The notes under the pieces are model-generated. The model saw nothing but the letters and a program-made list of their open reading frames with translations, did not search any database and was not told the origin of the DNA. This document shows positions 53,722 through 62,696 of a stretch of DNA of 64,000 nucleotides, one piece after another. The stretch's first letter is position 1; each line of letters opens with the position of its first letter. Both the position numbers and the translations under genes were made by a program. Origin of the DNA: an uncultured Bacteroides sp. (lineage in GTDB: Bacteria > Bacteroidota > Bacteroidia > Bacteroidales > Bacteroidaceae); NCBI GenBank assembly GCA_949289295.1, contig CASENM010000004.1, forward strand, positions 1 to 64,000. Reading direction: 5' to 3'.

Positions 53722-53729
53722 CAAATGTA
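53722..53729 (-). promoter_or_regulatory. -7 promoter element overlapping the start of the GNAT-like gene
   Basis: TACATTTG on the minus strand ends only 6 bp before the start codon at 53715, so transcription would begin at or just at the ATG. Confidence 0.4.
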
Positions 53730-53737
53730 GGATTTTT

Positions 53738-53769
53738 TTTGAGGATTTGGAACGGATAAGCTATATTTG
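53738..53769 (+). promoter_or_regulatory. promoter of the nitroreductase-led operon
   Basis: TTTG at 53738-53741, 20 bp, then TATATTTG at 53762-53769: a full -33/-7 match, the same arrangement as at 36331-36362. The start codon is 21 bp downstream. Confidence 0.75.
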
Positions 53770-53790
53770 TCGGGACAAAACGATTTTTTT

Positions 53791-54348
53791 ATGGAAAACT
53801 TCAGCGAATTGATCAGAAGCAGGCGCAGCATGCGCAAGTTTACGGAAGAGGAACTGACTCAGGACGAAGTAGTGGCACTGCTCAAGGCCGGACTGATGTC
53901 GCCCACCTCGAAAAGGTCGAACAGCTGGCAGTTCGTCGCGGTAGACGACAAACTGCTGCTGGAGAAACTGTCCCGATGCAAGCCTTCGGGAGCCGCGTTC
54001 GTGAAAGACGCCGCGCTGGCCATTGTGGTGACCGCCGATCCGATGGCCAGTGATGTGTGGATAGAGGATGCCTCGGCGGCCGCCATCATGATTCAGTTGC
54101 AGGCGGAAGATCTGGGACTGGGAAGCTGCTGGGTGCAGGTACGCGAACGCGATACGGCCGACGGCACACCCGCCAACGAATATATCCACGAGCTGCTCGG
54201 CCTGCCCTTGCAGCTTCAGGTGCTCTGCATCATCGCCGTCGGACACAAAGGCATGGAACGGAAACCGTTCGACGAATCCCATCTGCAATGGGAGAAAGTG
54301 CACATCAACCAATACAATCCTGACAATGGCAACGGCAACGGACAATAA
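53791..54348 (+). CDS. nitroreductase-family flavoprotein
   Basis: 185 residues from the ATG at 53791; the frame is open eight codons more but the family start MENFSELIRSRRSMRKFTEE is here. RSRRSMRKF is the FMN-phosphate-binding motif. The central GLMSPTSKRSNSWQFVAVDD and the later DLGLGSCWVQVRERD are typical. Members use NAD(P)H to reduce nitro compounds, quinones or flavins; the natural substrate is unknown. The 3' end overlaps the next gene by 23 bp. Confidence 0.92.
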   Translation: MENFSELIRSRRSMRKFTEEELTQDEVVALLKAGLMSPTSKRSNSWQFVAVDDKLLLEKLSRCKPSGAAFVKDAALAIVVTADPMASDVWIEDASAAAIMIQLQAEDLGLGSCWVQVRERDTADGTPANEYIHELLGLPLQLQVLCIIAVGHKGMERKPFDESHLQWEKVHINQYNPDNGNGNGQ

Positions 54349-54655
54349 GGATACCTATAAGGCCACCGCCGTATTTCTTGTCGTGATGGGACTCCTGTAC
54401 CTGATTGACAGGACGTTCGGCTTCGGACGGATGGGACTCTCCTGGATCATGCAGAAAGACAACATGTTGCTTTATGCGGCTGTCATCTTCCTGTGGTTCA
54501 AGCGCGACAAGTCGGTGGGCATCATCCTGGCCGGCATCTGGCTAATCCAGAATATCGGACTGGTCATCGCGCTGTTGGGACAGATGTCATCCTACCTGCT
54601 TCCCGCCGCCTTGCTGCTCATCGGAATCATCCTTTATTTCATCTCTTCACGCTGA
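54326..54655 (+). CDS. small membrane protein (DUF5668/LiaF-TM-like)
   Basis: 109 residues with four hydrophobic segments (about 13-30, 45-58, 63-80, 86-105) and short basic loops (WFKRDKSVG). The pattern resembles the LiaF transmembrane domain group, but the resemblance is general. It overlaps the nitroreductase by 23 bp and ends one base before the next ATG, so it is firmly part of this operon. No function is known. Confidence 0.72.
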   Translation: MATATDNKDTYKATAVFLVVMGLLYLIDRTFGFGRMGLSWIMQKDNMLLYAAVIFLWFKRDKSVGIILAGIWLIQNIGLVIALLGQMSSYLLPAALLLIGIILYFISSR

Positions 54656-54656
54656 C

Positions 54657-55472
54657 ATGAAAAAACAGAATCTTACCCTCACATTCATCGGCGCGGGCAA
54701 TGTGGCGACCCACCTGGCACAGGCGCTCGCCCGGAAGAGTTGCCGCGTCAACCAAATATACAGCCGGACGGAAACTTCCGCACTGGTGCTGGCTTCCGCG
54801 CTGGACTGCGCCTTTACCACCGACTTGTCGGAAATATCGCCCGACTCAGACCTATATATCGTCTCGGTGAAGGATGCCGTACTGGAAGAAGTTACCGGTA
54901 CGCTGGCACGATACGCCAATCCGGACGCGCTGTTCGTACATACGGCAGGAAGCATGCCCATGTCGGTATGGGAAGGAAAAGCGCGCCGCCACGGAGTGCT
55001 CTACCCGATGCAGACGTTCAGCAAGTCAAGAAGCGTCGACTTTTCCAATGTCCCTTTTTTCATCGAGACCAGTCTGCCGGACGACACGCTCCTTCTGCAG
55101 GAACTGGCCGGACGGCTGAGCGACAAAGTATACGCGGCCTCATCGGAGCAACGGAAATATCTGCACATCGCGGCCGTGTTCGCCTGCAACTTCGCCAACC
55201 ACATGTATGCCATCAGCAGACACCTGCTGCGTGCCCACGGACTCCCGTTCGAGGCCATGCTTCCGCTGATTGACGAGACTGCGCGGAAAGTACATACGCT
55301 CACTCCTACGGAAGCACAGACAGGTCCGGCCCGACGGGATGACCGGAACGTGATGGAGCGGCATCTGGAGATACTGGAAGAGGAGCCGGAACTGGCCACC
55401 CTTTACCATCTGATCAGCAGGAACATTCATACATACGAACTTAAAGACAAAGAAGAAAATGATAAACTATGA
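54657..55472 (+). CDS. Rossmann-fold / DUF2520 oxidoreductase-like protein
   Basis: 271 residues. The N-terminal Rossmann motif is [13 protein letters not shown] near residue 12, in the style of ProC-like F420/NADP-binding proteins. The C-terminal half ([40 protein letters not shown]) is DUF2520. The family is widespread with no settled function. In Bacteroidetes it commonly precedes a KdsC-like phosphatase, as here with a 14-bp overlap. Confidence 0.88.
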   Translation: MKKQNLTLTFIGAGNVATHLAQALARKSCRVNQIYSRTETSALVLASALDCAFTTDLSEISPDSDLYIVSVKDAVLEEVTGTLARYANPDALFVHTAGSMPMSVWEGKARRHGVLYPMQTFSKSRSVDFSNVPFFIETSLPDDTLLLQELAGRLSDKVYAASSEQRKYLHIAAVFACNFANHMYAISRHLLRAHGLPFEAMLPLIDETARKVHTLTPTEAQTGPARRDDRNVMERHLEILEEEPELATLYHLISRNIHTYELKDKEENDKL

Positions 55473-55977
55473 CCTTACAAGAATAAAGGCGCTGTTTTTT
55501 GACGTGGACGGAGTATTGAGTGGAGAAACCGTCGGAATGGACTCCAACGGCGACCCGATGCGCACCGTCAACATCAAGGACGGATATGCCCTGCAACTGG
55601 CCGTAAAATGCGGTCTGCACATAGCCATCATCACCGGAGGAAAAACGGAGTCGATAAGGAAACGCTATGAGGCTCTCGGCGTCAAGGACATTTATCTGGG
55701 AGCGTCGGTCAAGACAAAGGAATACGAAGAACTGCTCCGGAAATACGACCTGAAACCGGAGGAAGTGCTCTACATGGGTGATGACATTCCTGACTATGAG
55801 GTACTCAGACTGGTGGGACTGCCCTGCTGTCCCGCCGATGCGGCGCCCGAAATCAAGTCGGTCTGCAAATACATCTCCCACCGCAACGGAGGCTACGGGT
55901 GCGGCCGGGATGTCATCGAACAGGTGCTCCGTGCCCAAGGAAAATGGATGTCGCATCAGGAAGCGTTCGGCTGGTAG
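55459..55977 (+). CDS. KdsC-like HAD phosphatase (KDO-8-phosphate phosphatase)
   Basis: 172 residues, the short cap-less HAD-III form that acts as a tetramer. Motif I is [10 protein letters not shown], motif II is IAIITGG near residue 58, motif III is Lys in KTKEYEELL, and motif IV is [12 protein letters not shown]. The enzyme releases phosphate from 3-deoxy-D-manno-octulosonate 8-phosphate for lipid A-KDO synthesis. Related enzymes act on KDN or sialic-acid phosphates, so substrate is inferred. Other kds genes are not in the window. Confidence 0.88.
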   Translation: MINYDLTRIKALFFDVDGVLSGETVGMDSNGDPMRTVNIKDGYALQLAVKCGLHIAIITGGKTESIRKRYEALGVKDIYLGASVKTKEYEELLRKYDLKPEEVLYMGDDIPDYEVLRLVGLPCCPADAAPEIKSVCKYISHRNGGYGCGRDVIEQVLRAQGKWMSHQEAFGW

Positions 55978-56073
55978 ACCTCTTGCCGGATACAAAGGCA
56001 CGAGACCGGTAGTCGGTTCTCCGTACCCTTGCACCCCCACTTGAACATTATTGAACTTGAAAACTGACCTACA

Positions 56074-56658
56074 ATGACATTAGACAATCTGAAGAAATAC
56101 CACATTATCCTTGCATCGAACTCTCCCCGACGCAGAGAACTGCTTGCCGGACTGGGAATCGACTATGAAGTGAAAACACTTCCCGGAATAGAGGAAAGCT
56201 ATCCGGACAATCTTCAAGGAGAGGAAATACCCGTGTACATCGCCCGCGAAAAGGCCGACGCCTACCGTCCGCATATCCGGAAAGACGAACTGATCATTAC
56301 CGCCGACACCATTGTCTGGCTGGACGGAGAAGTATTGGGGAAACCGAAAGACGAGGCGGACGCCTGCCGCATGCTCCGCCAACTGTCCGGACGGGTCCAC
56401 CAGGTGATTACCGGAGTCTGCATCACGACTGCCGACACACAGCGTGCCTTCGCCACGACCACCGACGTGACATTCGACACGCTCAGTGAAGAGGAAATCG
56501 ACTATTATGTGAAAAACTACCGTCCGTTGGACAAAGCCGGAGCCTACGGAGTGCAGGAATGGATCGGCTTTATCGGTGTCACCCGGCTGGAAGGCTCCTA
56601 CTTCAACGTGATGGGACTGCCCGTGCAACGCCTTTACAAGGAACTGAAGAAACTGTAA
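56074..56658 (+). CDS. maf: Maf-family nucleotide pyrophosphatase
   Basis: 194 residues. The family signature LASNSPRRRELLAGLGIDYE is at the N terminus, with ADTIVWLDGEVLGKPKDEAD near residue 75 and AGAYGVQEWIGFIGVTRLEG near 155. Maf proteins hydrolyse dTTP/UTP or modified nucleotides and have been linked to septum inhibition. The GAYGVQ segment fits the YhdE (dTTP/UTP) subgroup. A 96-bp gap separates it from kdsC-like; no terminator is evident, so co-transcription is likely. Confidence 0.94.
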   Translation: MTLDNLKKYHIILASNSPRRRELLAGLGIDYEVKTLPGIEESYPDNLQGEEIPVYIAREKADAYRPHIRKDELIITADTIVWLDGEVLGKPKDEADACRMLRQLSGRVHQVITGVCITTADTQRAFATTTDVTFDTLSEEEIDYYVKNYRPLDKAGAYGVQEWIGFIGVTRLEGSYFNVMGLPVQRLYKELKKL

Positions 56659-56679
56659 AACGCATCTCATAGATAAGAT

Positions 56680-58041
56680 ATGGAAATCATTTATCTGCTG
56701 ACAGGACTTGTAACGGGTATCATCATCGGCTGTCTGATCCTGTCACGCAAGACCGCATCCTTGACAACACAACTGCAGATGCAGCAGACGCACACACAGG
56801 ACATGCTGAACGCCGAACAGCAAAAGACCGCCGCACTGATGGAACAGGAGAAACGGGAAAAGGACTTTCTACGCCGGCAACTGGACGAGACGGGAAAAGC
56901 GTTGTCTGAAACACGGCAGACAGCCGCCTCGCTCCGCACGGAAAACCACAACCTGAACGAAAAACTGGAACTGCAGAAAAAGGAACTGGCCGACCTGCAC
57001 AAACAATTCCAGATGGAGTTCGAGAACATCGCCAACCGGATTTTCCAGCAAAAGACGGAAACATTCAACAAGCTCAGTGCCGAAAGCCTGAGCAGCCTGC
57101 TGAAACCTTTCGGAGAGAACTTGCAGGAATTCAAACATCAGGTAGCGGAAGTGTACGACAAGGAATCGAAACAACGCTTCTCGCTTGAAGACCGGATCAA
57201 AGAGCTGATGCAACTCAACAAACAAATCAGCGATGACGCCAACAACCTGACACGTGCTCTGAAAGGGGACTCCAAGATGCAGGGAAACTGGGGCGAGATG
57301 ATTCTGGAGACGATTCTCGAACGTTCCGGGCTTAGGGAAGGGGAAGAGTTCTTCAGACAGGAGTTTCTGAAGGACGAAAACGGTGAACCGCTCAAAAACG
57401 AGCAGGGGCAACGGATGCAGCCGGATGTGCTGGTCAAATATCCCGACAACCGCGTGGTCATCATCGACTCGAAAGTATCGCTCACCGCTTACGCCAACTA
57501 TGTAGGATGCGAGGACAAAACCGCACAGGAACAATACCTGAAAGCCCATCTGGGCTCCGTCAGAAGCCACATCGACGAACTGAGCCGGAAAGACTATTCG
57601 AAATACGATGCCACGGCACCCGATTTTGTCATGATGTTCATCCCCAACGAGCCGGCCTACCTGCTGGCCCTGCAGGCCGACCATGACCTCTGGAATTACG
57701 CCTATCAGAAGAAAGTGGTACTGATGAGCCCGACCAACCTGATTGCCGCCCTCCGGCTGGCACTGGATTTATGGAAACGGGAATACCAGCTCAAGAACAT
57801 CCAGAATATCGTAAACCGCGGAACCGCACTTTATGAGAAACTGGTAGGATTCACGGAAACATTTGAAAAAATCGGAGATACCCTGAAAACGGCCTCCAAC
57901 GCCTACGAGAACGCCCGCAACCAGCTTTCACAAGGACGAGGCAATCTGATCCGTCAGGCGGAAATGCTGAAAGAACTGGGCATCACCCCAAAAAAGAAAT
58001 TTCCCCCAAGCCTGCAGGGCGGAAAAGAAGGGGAAAATTAA
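56680..58041 (+). CDS. rmuC: DNA recombination protein RmuC homologue
   Basis: 453 residues. An N-terminal transmembrane helix (about 3-20) precedes a long coiled coil (about 25-130, rich in Gln/Glu/Leu). The RmuC domain follows, with [20 protein letters not shown] near residue 205, [20 protein letters not shown] near 245, and [20 protein letters not shown]. RmuC is nuclease-like and limits inversions between repeats in E. coli. It lies 21 bp after maf and ends the operon at the hairpin 58071-58128. Confidence 0.93.
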   Translation: MEIIYLLTGLVTGIIIGCLILSRKTASLTTQLQMQQTHTQDMLNAEQQKTAALMEQEKREKDFLRRQLDETGKALSETRQTAASLRTENHNLNEKLELQKKELADLHKQFQMEFENIANRIFQQKTETFNKLSAESLSSLLKPFGENLQEFKHQVAEVYDKESKQRFSLEDRIKELMQLNKQISDDANNLTRALKGDSKMQGNWGEMILETILERSGLREGEEFFRQEFLKDENGEPLKNEQGQRMQPDVLVKYPDNRVVIIDSKVSLTAYANYVGCEDKTAQEQYLKAHLGSVRSHIDELSRKDYSKYDATAPDFVMMFIPNEPAYLLALQADHDLWNYAYQKKVVLMSPTNLIAALRLALDLWKREYQLKNIQNIVNRGTALYEKLVGFTETFEKIGDTLKTASNAYENARNQLSQGRGNLIRQAEMLKELGITPKKKFPPSLQGGKEGEN

Positions 58042-58070
58042 AAGATTCTATCTCCCCCGTCAGTGATAAA

Positions 58071-58128
58071 AACGCAGTGAAGCATCTCATGTGTATCAGT
58101 TCCAACTTTCGAGATGCTTCACTGCGTT
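58071..58128. terminator. perfect CGCAGTGAAG hairpin between rmuC and hisS
   Basis: Arms of 18 bp (AACGCAGTGAAGCATCTC at 58071-58088, complement at 58111-58128) pair perfectly over a 22-nt loop. It lies between convergent genes and shares its core with the repeat at 25287-25369. Confidence 0.75.
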
Positions 58129-58155
58129 CTGTCTGACAGAATAAATACTACAAGA

Positions 58156-59520
58156 TCAAGCTTTTACCGCTGATACCAGTTCGTCTACAGTCACCAATGC
58201 CTGCTCACCCGTAGTCATGTTCTTTAAAGTGACCTTTCCTTCGTTCATTTCGGTCTCACCCACAATGGCGACAAAAGGAACAGCCTTATTGTTGGCATAA
58301 CTCATCTGCTTCTTCATCTTTGCGCTGTCGGGATAGATTTCCGCACGGATGCCCGCCTCACGTACCTTGGCCAATATCGGCAACACATAGGCGGCCTCGG
58401 CTTCCCCGAAATTGACAAAGAGCAACCGGGTAGCATCGGCAGATTCTTTCGGATAAAGGTCGAGCTGGTTCAGCACGTCATAAATACGGTCTGCACCGAA
58501 CGAGATGCCTACCCCCGACATGCCATCCATACCGAACACGCCTGTCAGATTGTCATAGCGTCCGCCACCACTGATACTTCCGATCTGCACGTCAAGGGCT
58601 TTCACTTCAAAGATGGCACCGGTATAGTAGTTCAGGCCACGGGCCAGCGTCAGATCAAGCTCCACTTCTGATTTTACTCCCAAGGCAGCTACCTTGTTCA
58701 GTATAAACTCACTTTCCTCCACACCTTTCAATCCGGTCTCACTGGCCGCAAGCACATTCTTGAGTGTCTGAAGCTTCTCCCCGTTCGATCCGTCCAGCCG
58801 GATAATAGGCTGCAGTCTGTCTATCGCTTCCTGCGAGATGCCTTTTGAGGCCAGCTCCGCATTCACATTGTCAAGGCCGATCTTGTCGAGTTTGTCGATA
58901 GCCACCGTAATGTCCACAATCTTGTCAGCCTCACCGATGATTTCCGCAATACCTGTCAGGATTTTCCGGTTGTTCACCTTGATGGACACACGGATACCGA
59001 AACGGTTGAACACCGTATCCAGCATCTGTACCAGTTCCACCTCATTCAACAACGAGTCACTTCCCACCACGTCGGCATCACATTGATAGAACTCACGGTA
59101 ACGTCCCTTCTGCGGACGGTCGGCACGCCATACCGGCTGAACCTGGAAACGCTTGAACGGGAAAGTAATCTCATCGCGGTGCATCACCACATAACGGGCA
59201 AAAGGTACCGTCAAATCGTAGCGCAAACCTTTTTCACAGAACTTGCCTGCCAGCTTGGCCGCGTTCCGGCTCAACAGCTCCTCATCAGTCAGACCCGAAA
59301 AATAGTCACCTGAGTTCTGAATCTTGAACAGCAGCTTGTCACCTTCCTCGCCATATTTTCCCATCAATGTGGAAAGGTTCTCCATCGCCGGAGTCTCAAT
59401 CTGCTGGAATCCATACAGATAAAACACTTCACGAATCGTGTTGAATATATAATTACGTTTCGCCATCTCTACCGGCGAAAAATCTCTTGTCCCTTTAGGA
59501 ATGCCTGGTTTCGTTGCCAT
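58156..59520 (-). CDS. hisS: histidine--tRNA ligase
   Basis: 454 residues from the ATG at 59520 ([20 protein letters not shown]); 42 further in-frame codons upstream are not family-like. Class II motifs are visible: [20 protein letters not shown] with the following [20 protein letters not shown] (motif 2), the histidine loop [15 protein letters not shown], and [12 protein letters not shown] (motif 3). The C-terminal anticodon-binding domain covers about the last 95 residues. Its promoter box is at 59545. Confidence 0.97.
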   Translation of the reverse strand: MATKPGIPKGTRDFSPVEMAKRNYIFNTIREVFYLYGFQQIETPAMENLSTLMGKYGEEGDKLLFKIQNSGDYFSGLTDEELLSRNAAKLAGKFCEKGLRYDLTVPFARYVVMHRDEITFPFKRFQVQPVWRADRPQKGRYREFYQCDADVVGSDSLLNEVELVQMLDTVFNRFGIRVSIKVNNRKILTGIAEIIGEADKIVDITVAIDKLDKIGLDNVNAELASKGISQEAIDRLQPIIRLDGSNGEKLQTLKNVLAASETGLKGVEESEFILNKVAALGVKSEVELDLTLARGLNYYTGAIFEVKALDVQIGSISGGGRYDNLTGVFGMDGMSGVGISFGADRIYDVLNQLDLYPKESADATRLLFVNFGEAEAAYVLPILAKVREAGIRAEIYPDSAKMKKQMSYANNKAVPFVAIVGETEMNEGKVTLKNMTTGEQALVTVDELVSAVKA

Positions 59521-59544
59521 AATGATTCTGTTTTTTTGTCGGTG

Positions 59545-59552
59545 CAAAATTA
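59545..59552 (-). promoter_or_regulatory. -7 promoter element for hisS
   Basis: TAATTTTG on the minus strand, 24 bp before the start codon; TAATTTTGCACC resembles the box of the PurF-like gene. Confidence 0.55.
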
Positions 59553-59667
59553 CAATGAAATATTTGATTCTTAAAATATGAATCCGTTTATCCGAAAATA
59601 AAAAAAGGAATCCGCATCTTTTCCGCTGCAAATTCCTTTTTCTCATAATCCGTTTCTTAATATTCTC

Positions 59668-60345
59668 TTACTCACGACGGTTCATGTAAATCATGACATA
59701 ATAAATCAGCGTAGCCAACGAGCTCAACGCTGCCACCACATACGTATAGGCAGCCGACCTCAGCGCATCCGTAGCCTGACGATGGTTGAACGCATTGGTG
59801 ATTCCGGCATTGCTCAGCCAAGCCAACGCACGACGGCTTGCGTCAATCTCCACCGGAAGAGTGATCAGACTGAACAGGGTGGTCATGGCAAACAGACAGA
59901 TACCGATAAGCAACAGCTGGGGGAAAGAATTCACCAACAGGATTCCCGCCAACAACACCCACGAGACAATGGACGAGGAGAACTGCACCACCGGAACCAA
60001 TGCCGAACGCATCTGCAACGGTCCGTAAGCACGTGCGTGCTGCACGGCATGTCCGCACTCATGAGCCGCTACAGCCGCAGCAGCCACACTGCATGTACCG
60101 TATACCCCCTCACTCAGATTCACCGTCTTGTTCGCCGGATTATAATGGTCAGTCAACATACCCGACGTACTGGTCACCGTCACATCGTATATGCCATTGT
60201 CGCGCAACATCTTCTCGGCAACCTCACGCCCCGTCATCCCATTCGACAAAGGCATTTCGGAATACTTCTCAAATTTACTCTTCAGTCTGGCCTGTACGAT
60301 ATAACTGATTACCGCAATGCCGATAAATACAATCCAAATAAACAT
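59668..60345 (-). CDS. membrane zinc metallopeptidase (YugP-like, PF04298 type)
   Basis: 225 residues from the ATG at 60345 (MFIWIVFIGIAVISYIVQAR). The zinc motif is HECGHAVQH near residue 105, inside VAAAAVAAHECGHAVQHARA. The LTDHYNPANKTVNLSEGVYG stretch before it is typical. Hydrophobic helices flank the motif (about 2-18, 130-175 in two spans, and 205-222). YugP-type enzymes are inner-membrane zinc proteases of poorly known function. It is divergent from topB. Confidence 0.9.
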   Translation of the reverse strand: MFIWIVFIGIAVISYIVQARLKSKFEKYSEMPLSNGMTGREVAEKMLRDNGIYDVTVTSTSGMLTDHYNPANKTVNLSEGVYGTCSVAAAAVAAHECGHAVQHARAYGPLQMRSALVPVVQFSSSIVSWVLLAGILLVNSFPQLLLIGICLFAMTTLFSLITLPVEIDASRRALAWLSNAGITNAFNHRQATDALRSAAYTYVVAALSSLATLIYYVMIYMNRRE

Positions 60346-60433
60346 ATTCTTCTTTCCAATTAATGATTTACAACTGAATACAGCAAAAACCTTGCCACAC
60401 ACGCAGCAACATTCAATTCTCTGCTAATGCGCT

Positions 60434-60441
60434 CAAAGATA
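60434..60441 (-). promoter_or_regulatory. -7 promoter element for the zinc protease gene
   Basis: TATCTTTG on the minus strand, 88 bp before the start codon. Confidence 0.45.
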
Positions 60442-60506
60442 GGGAATTTATGGAAGCCGGGCATGAAGAGAACCCGATTTTTATTTTTTTATTGGACAAC
60501 TTTACG

Positions 60507-60514
60507 TAATTTTG
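60507..60514 (+). promoter_or_regulatory. -7 promoter element for topB
   Basis: TAATTTTG, 18 bp before the ATG at 60533. No TTTG at the proper -33 distance. Confidence 0.45.
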
Positions 60515-60532
60515 TTGATTATTTGTAAGACC

Positions 60533-62692
60533 ATGATTGTTTGCATTGCCGAAAAACCCAGTGTAGCCCGCGACATCGCGGATGTGCTCGGAGCACGGAA
60601 CAGAAAAGAAGGATATATAGAAGGAAACGGATATCAGGTGACCTGGACATTCGGCCATCTGTGCACCTTGAAGGAACCTCATGAATATACCCCGTCGTGG
60701 AAGGCATGGAGTCTCAGCTCCCTGCCTATGATTCCGCCACGATTCGGCATCAAACTGATCAACGACCCGGGCATTGAAAAACAATTCCATATCATTGAGA
60801 GCCTGATGCAGAAAGCCGACATGATCATCAACTGCGGCGATGCCGGACAGGAAGGAGAGCTTATCCAACGCTGGGTGATGCAGAAAGCCGGAGCGAAATG
60901 TCCGGTCAAACGCCTGTGGATATCCTCGCTCACCGAAGAGGCGATACGTGACGGATTCGCTCACCTGAAGGACCAGTCCGAATTCCAGCCGCTCTATGAA
61001 GCCGGACTGAGCCGGGCCATCGGTGACTGGACTTTGGGAATGAACGCCACACGGCTCTATACTTTGAAGTACGGCCAAAGCAAACAGGTGCTGTCCATCG
61101 GCCGTGTACAAACCCCCACACTAGCATTGATTGTAAAACGGCAGCAGGAAATCGAACATTTTGTTCCCAAACAATACTGGGAACTGAAAACCGTGTACCG
61201 CGATACATTGTTTTCCGCCATCGTCCGAAAAAGCGATGAGGAACTGGCGGAAGAGGCGGAAAAGGAAAAGGAGAATCCCGTTTCCAGGAAAAAAGCATCG
61301 ACAGACAACAACCGGGGAATCCCGCAGATCACGGACGAGAAGACCGGACAGGAACTGCTCGCACGAATCAAGGATGCACCGTTTACCGTGACGGAAGTGA
61401 CCGCCAAGAAAGGGACGGAAGCCCCTCCCCGTCTGTTCGACCTGACTTCCCTTCAGGTGGAATGCAACCGGAAATTCAGCTACTCGGCCGACATGACCCT
61501 GCAGCTCATCCAGTCGCTTTATGAAAAAAAGGTAGCCACCTATCCGCGTGTGGACACGACTTTCCTGAGCGATGACATTTATCCCAAATGCCCGAAGATT
61601 CTGGAGGGACTGAAAAACTACACCCAATTCACGGCTTCTCTGGCCGGAAAGCCACTGGTCAAATCGAAGAAAGTGTTCGACAATTCCAAAGTGACCGACC
61701 ACCATGCCATTATCCCCACAGGAGTACAGCCGCAAGGACTGAGCGACATGGAAACCCGCGTGTTCGACCTGATCGCGCGCCGCTTCATCGCCGTATTCTA
61801 TCCCGACTGCAAATTCTCCACCACCACCGTGATTGGAGAAGCTGACAAGATAGAATTTAAAGTGACCGGAAAACAGATTCTGGAACCCGGATGGAGAGTG
61901 CTTTTTGCCAAAGAGACAAAAGATTCCGCTGAAGAGACCAAAGACAATGAGGAAGAAAGGGCCTTGCCGGCATTTACCAAAGGGGAATCAGGCCCGCATG
62001 AACCAGCACTTTATGAGAAATGGACCCAACCTCCACGTCCTTACACCGAGGCCACCCTGCTCCGTGCCATGGAAACAGCCGGAAAACTGGTGGATAACGA
62101 CGAACTTCGCGATGCACTGAAAGAGAACGGAATAGGCCGTCCTTCCACCCGCGCGGCCATCATAGAGACTCTGTTCAAGCGGCACTATATCCGCAAGGAA
62201 CGGAAAAACCTGATTGCCACGCCCACCGGTGTGGAACTGATACAGCTCATCCATGAAGAACTGTTGAAATCGGCGGAGCTTACCGGAATATGGGAAAAGA
62301 AACTGCGCGGAATTGAACGGAAATCGTACGATGCGGCCACGTTCCTGACAGAACTGAAACAGATGGTCACGGATATTGTCTACAGCGTGTTGCGCGACAA
62401 TACAAACCGGCACGTAACGATTGTTTCCGATCCGGCCATACAGCCCAAGCCCGACAAGAAAAAAGAGGCCCCGGCTAAACCGAAGACCCGGACAGCCCGC
62501 TCCAAAAACGCCCAACCGTCCCGGAACAGAAAACAGGAAAAGCCAGAACCCCTTCCTGCCAATGACAGTATCCTCGGGAAAGCCTGCCCCGTATGCGGCA
62601 CGGGAATCATCATCAAAGGAAAAACGGCCTACGGATGTTCACAATGGAAAAACGGATGCACGTTCCGTCTCCCATTCAGACAAGAGGCCTGA
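60533..62692 (+). CDS. topB: DNA topoisomerase III
   Basis: 719 residues from the ATG at 60533 (MIVCIAEKPSVARDIADVLG). The Toprim domain has the initial Glu in AEKPSVA, and CGDAGQEGELIQRW where E. coli TopB has a DPDREG-type motif, so the second acidic residue of DxD is Gly. The active-site tyrosine is in the segment KVATYPRVDTTFLSDD. GIGRPSTRAAIIETLFKR is also conserved. The C-terminal lysine-rich linker ends in a zinc ribbon (CPVCGTGIIIKG...CSQWKNGC). It relaxes and decatenates DNA with single-strand breaks. Confidence 0.94.
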   Translation: MIVCIAEKPSVARDIADVLGARNRKEGYIEGNGYQVTWTFGHLCTLKEPHEYTPSWKAWSLSSLPMIPPRFGIKLINDPGIEKQFHIIESLMQKADMIINCGDAGQEGELIQRWVMQKAGAKCPVKRLWISSLTEEAIRDGFAHLKDQSEFQPLYEAGLSRAIGDWTLGMNATRLYTLKYGQSKQVLSIGRVQTPTLALIVKRQQEIEHFVPKQYWELKTVYRDTLFSAIVRKSDEELAEEAEKEKENPVSRKKASTDNNRGIPQITDEKTGQELLARIKDAPFTVTEVTAKKGTEAPPRLFDLTSLQVECNRKFSYSADMTLQLIQSLYEKKVATYPRVDTTFLSDDIYPKCPKILEGLKNYTQFTASLAGKPLVKSKKVFDNSKVTDHHAIIPTGVQPQGLSDMETRVFDLIARRFIAVFYPDCKFSTTTVIGEADKIEFKVTGKQILEPGWRVLFAKETKDSAEETKDNEEERALPAFTKGESGPHEPALYEKWTQPPRPYTEATLLRAMETAGKLVDNDELRDALKENGIGRPSTRAAIIETLFKRHYIRKERKNLIATPTGVELIQLIHEELLKSAELTGIWEKKLRGIERKSYDAATFLTELKQMVTDIVYSVLRDNTNRHVTIVSDPAIQPKPDKKKEAPAKPKTRTARSKNAQPSRNRKQEKPEPLPANDSILGKACPVCGTGIIIKGKTAYGCSQWKNGCTFRLPFRQEA

Positions 62693-62696
62693 GACC

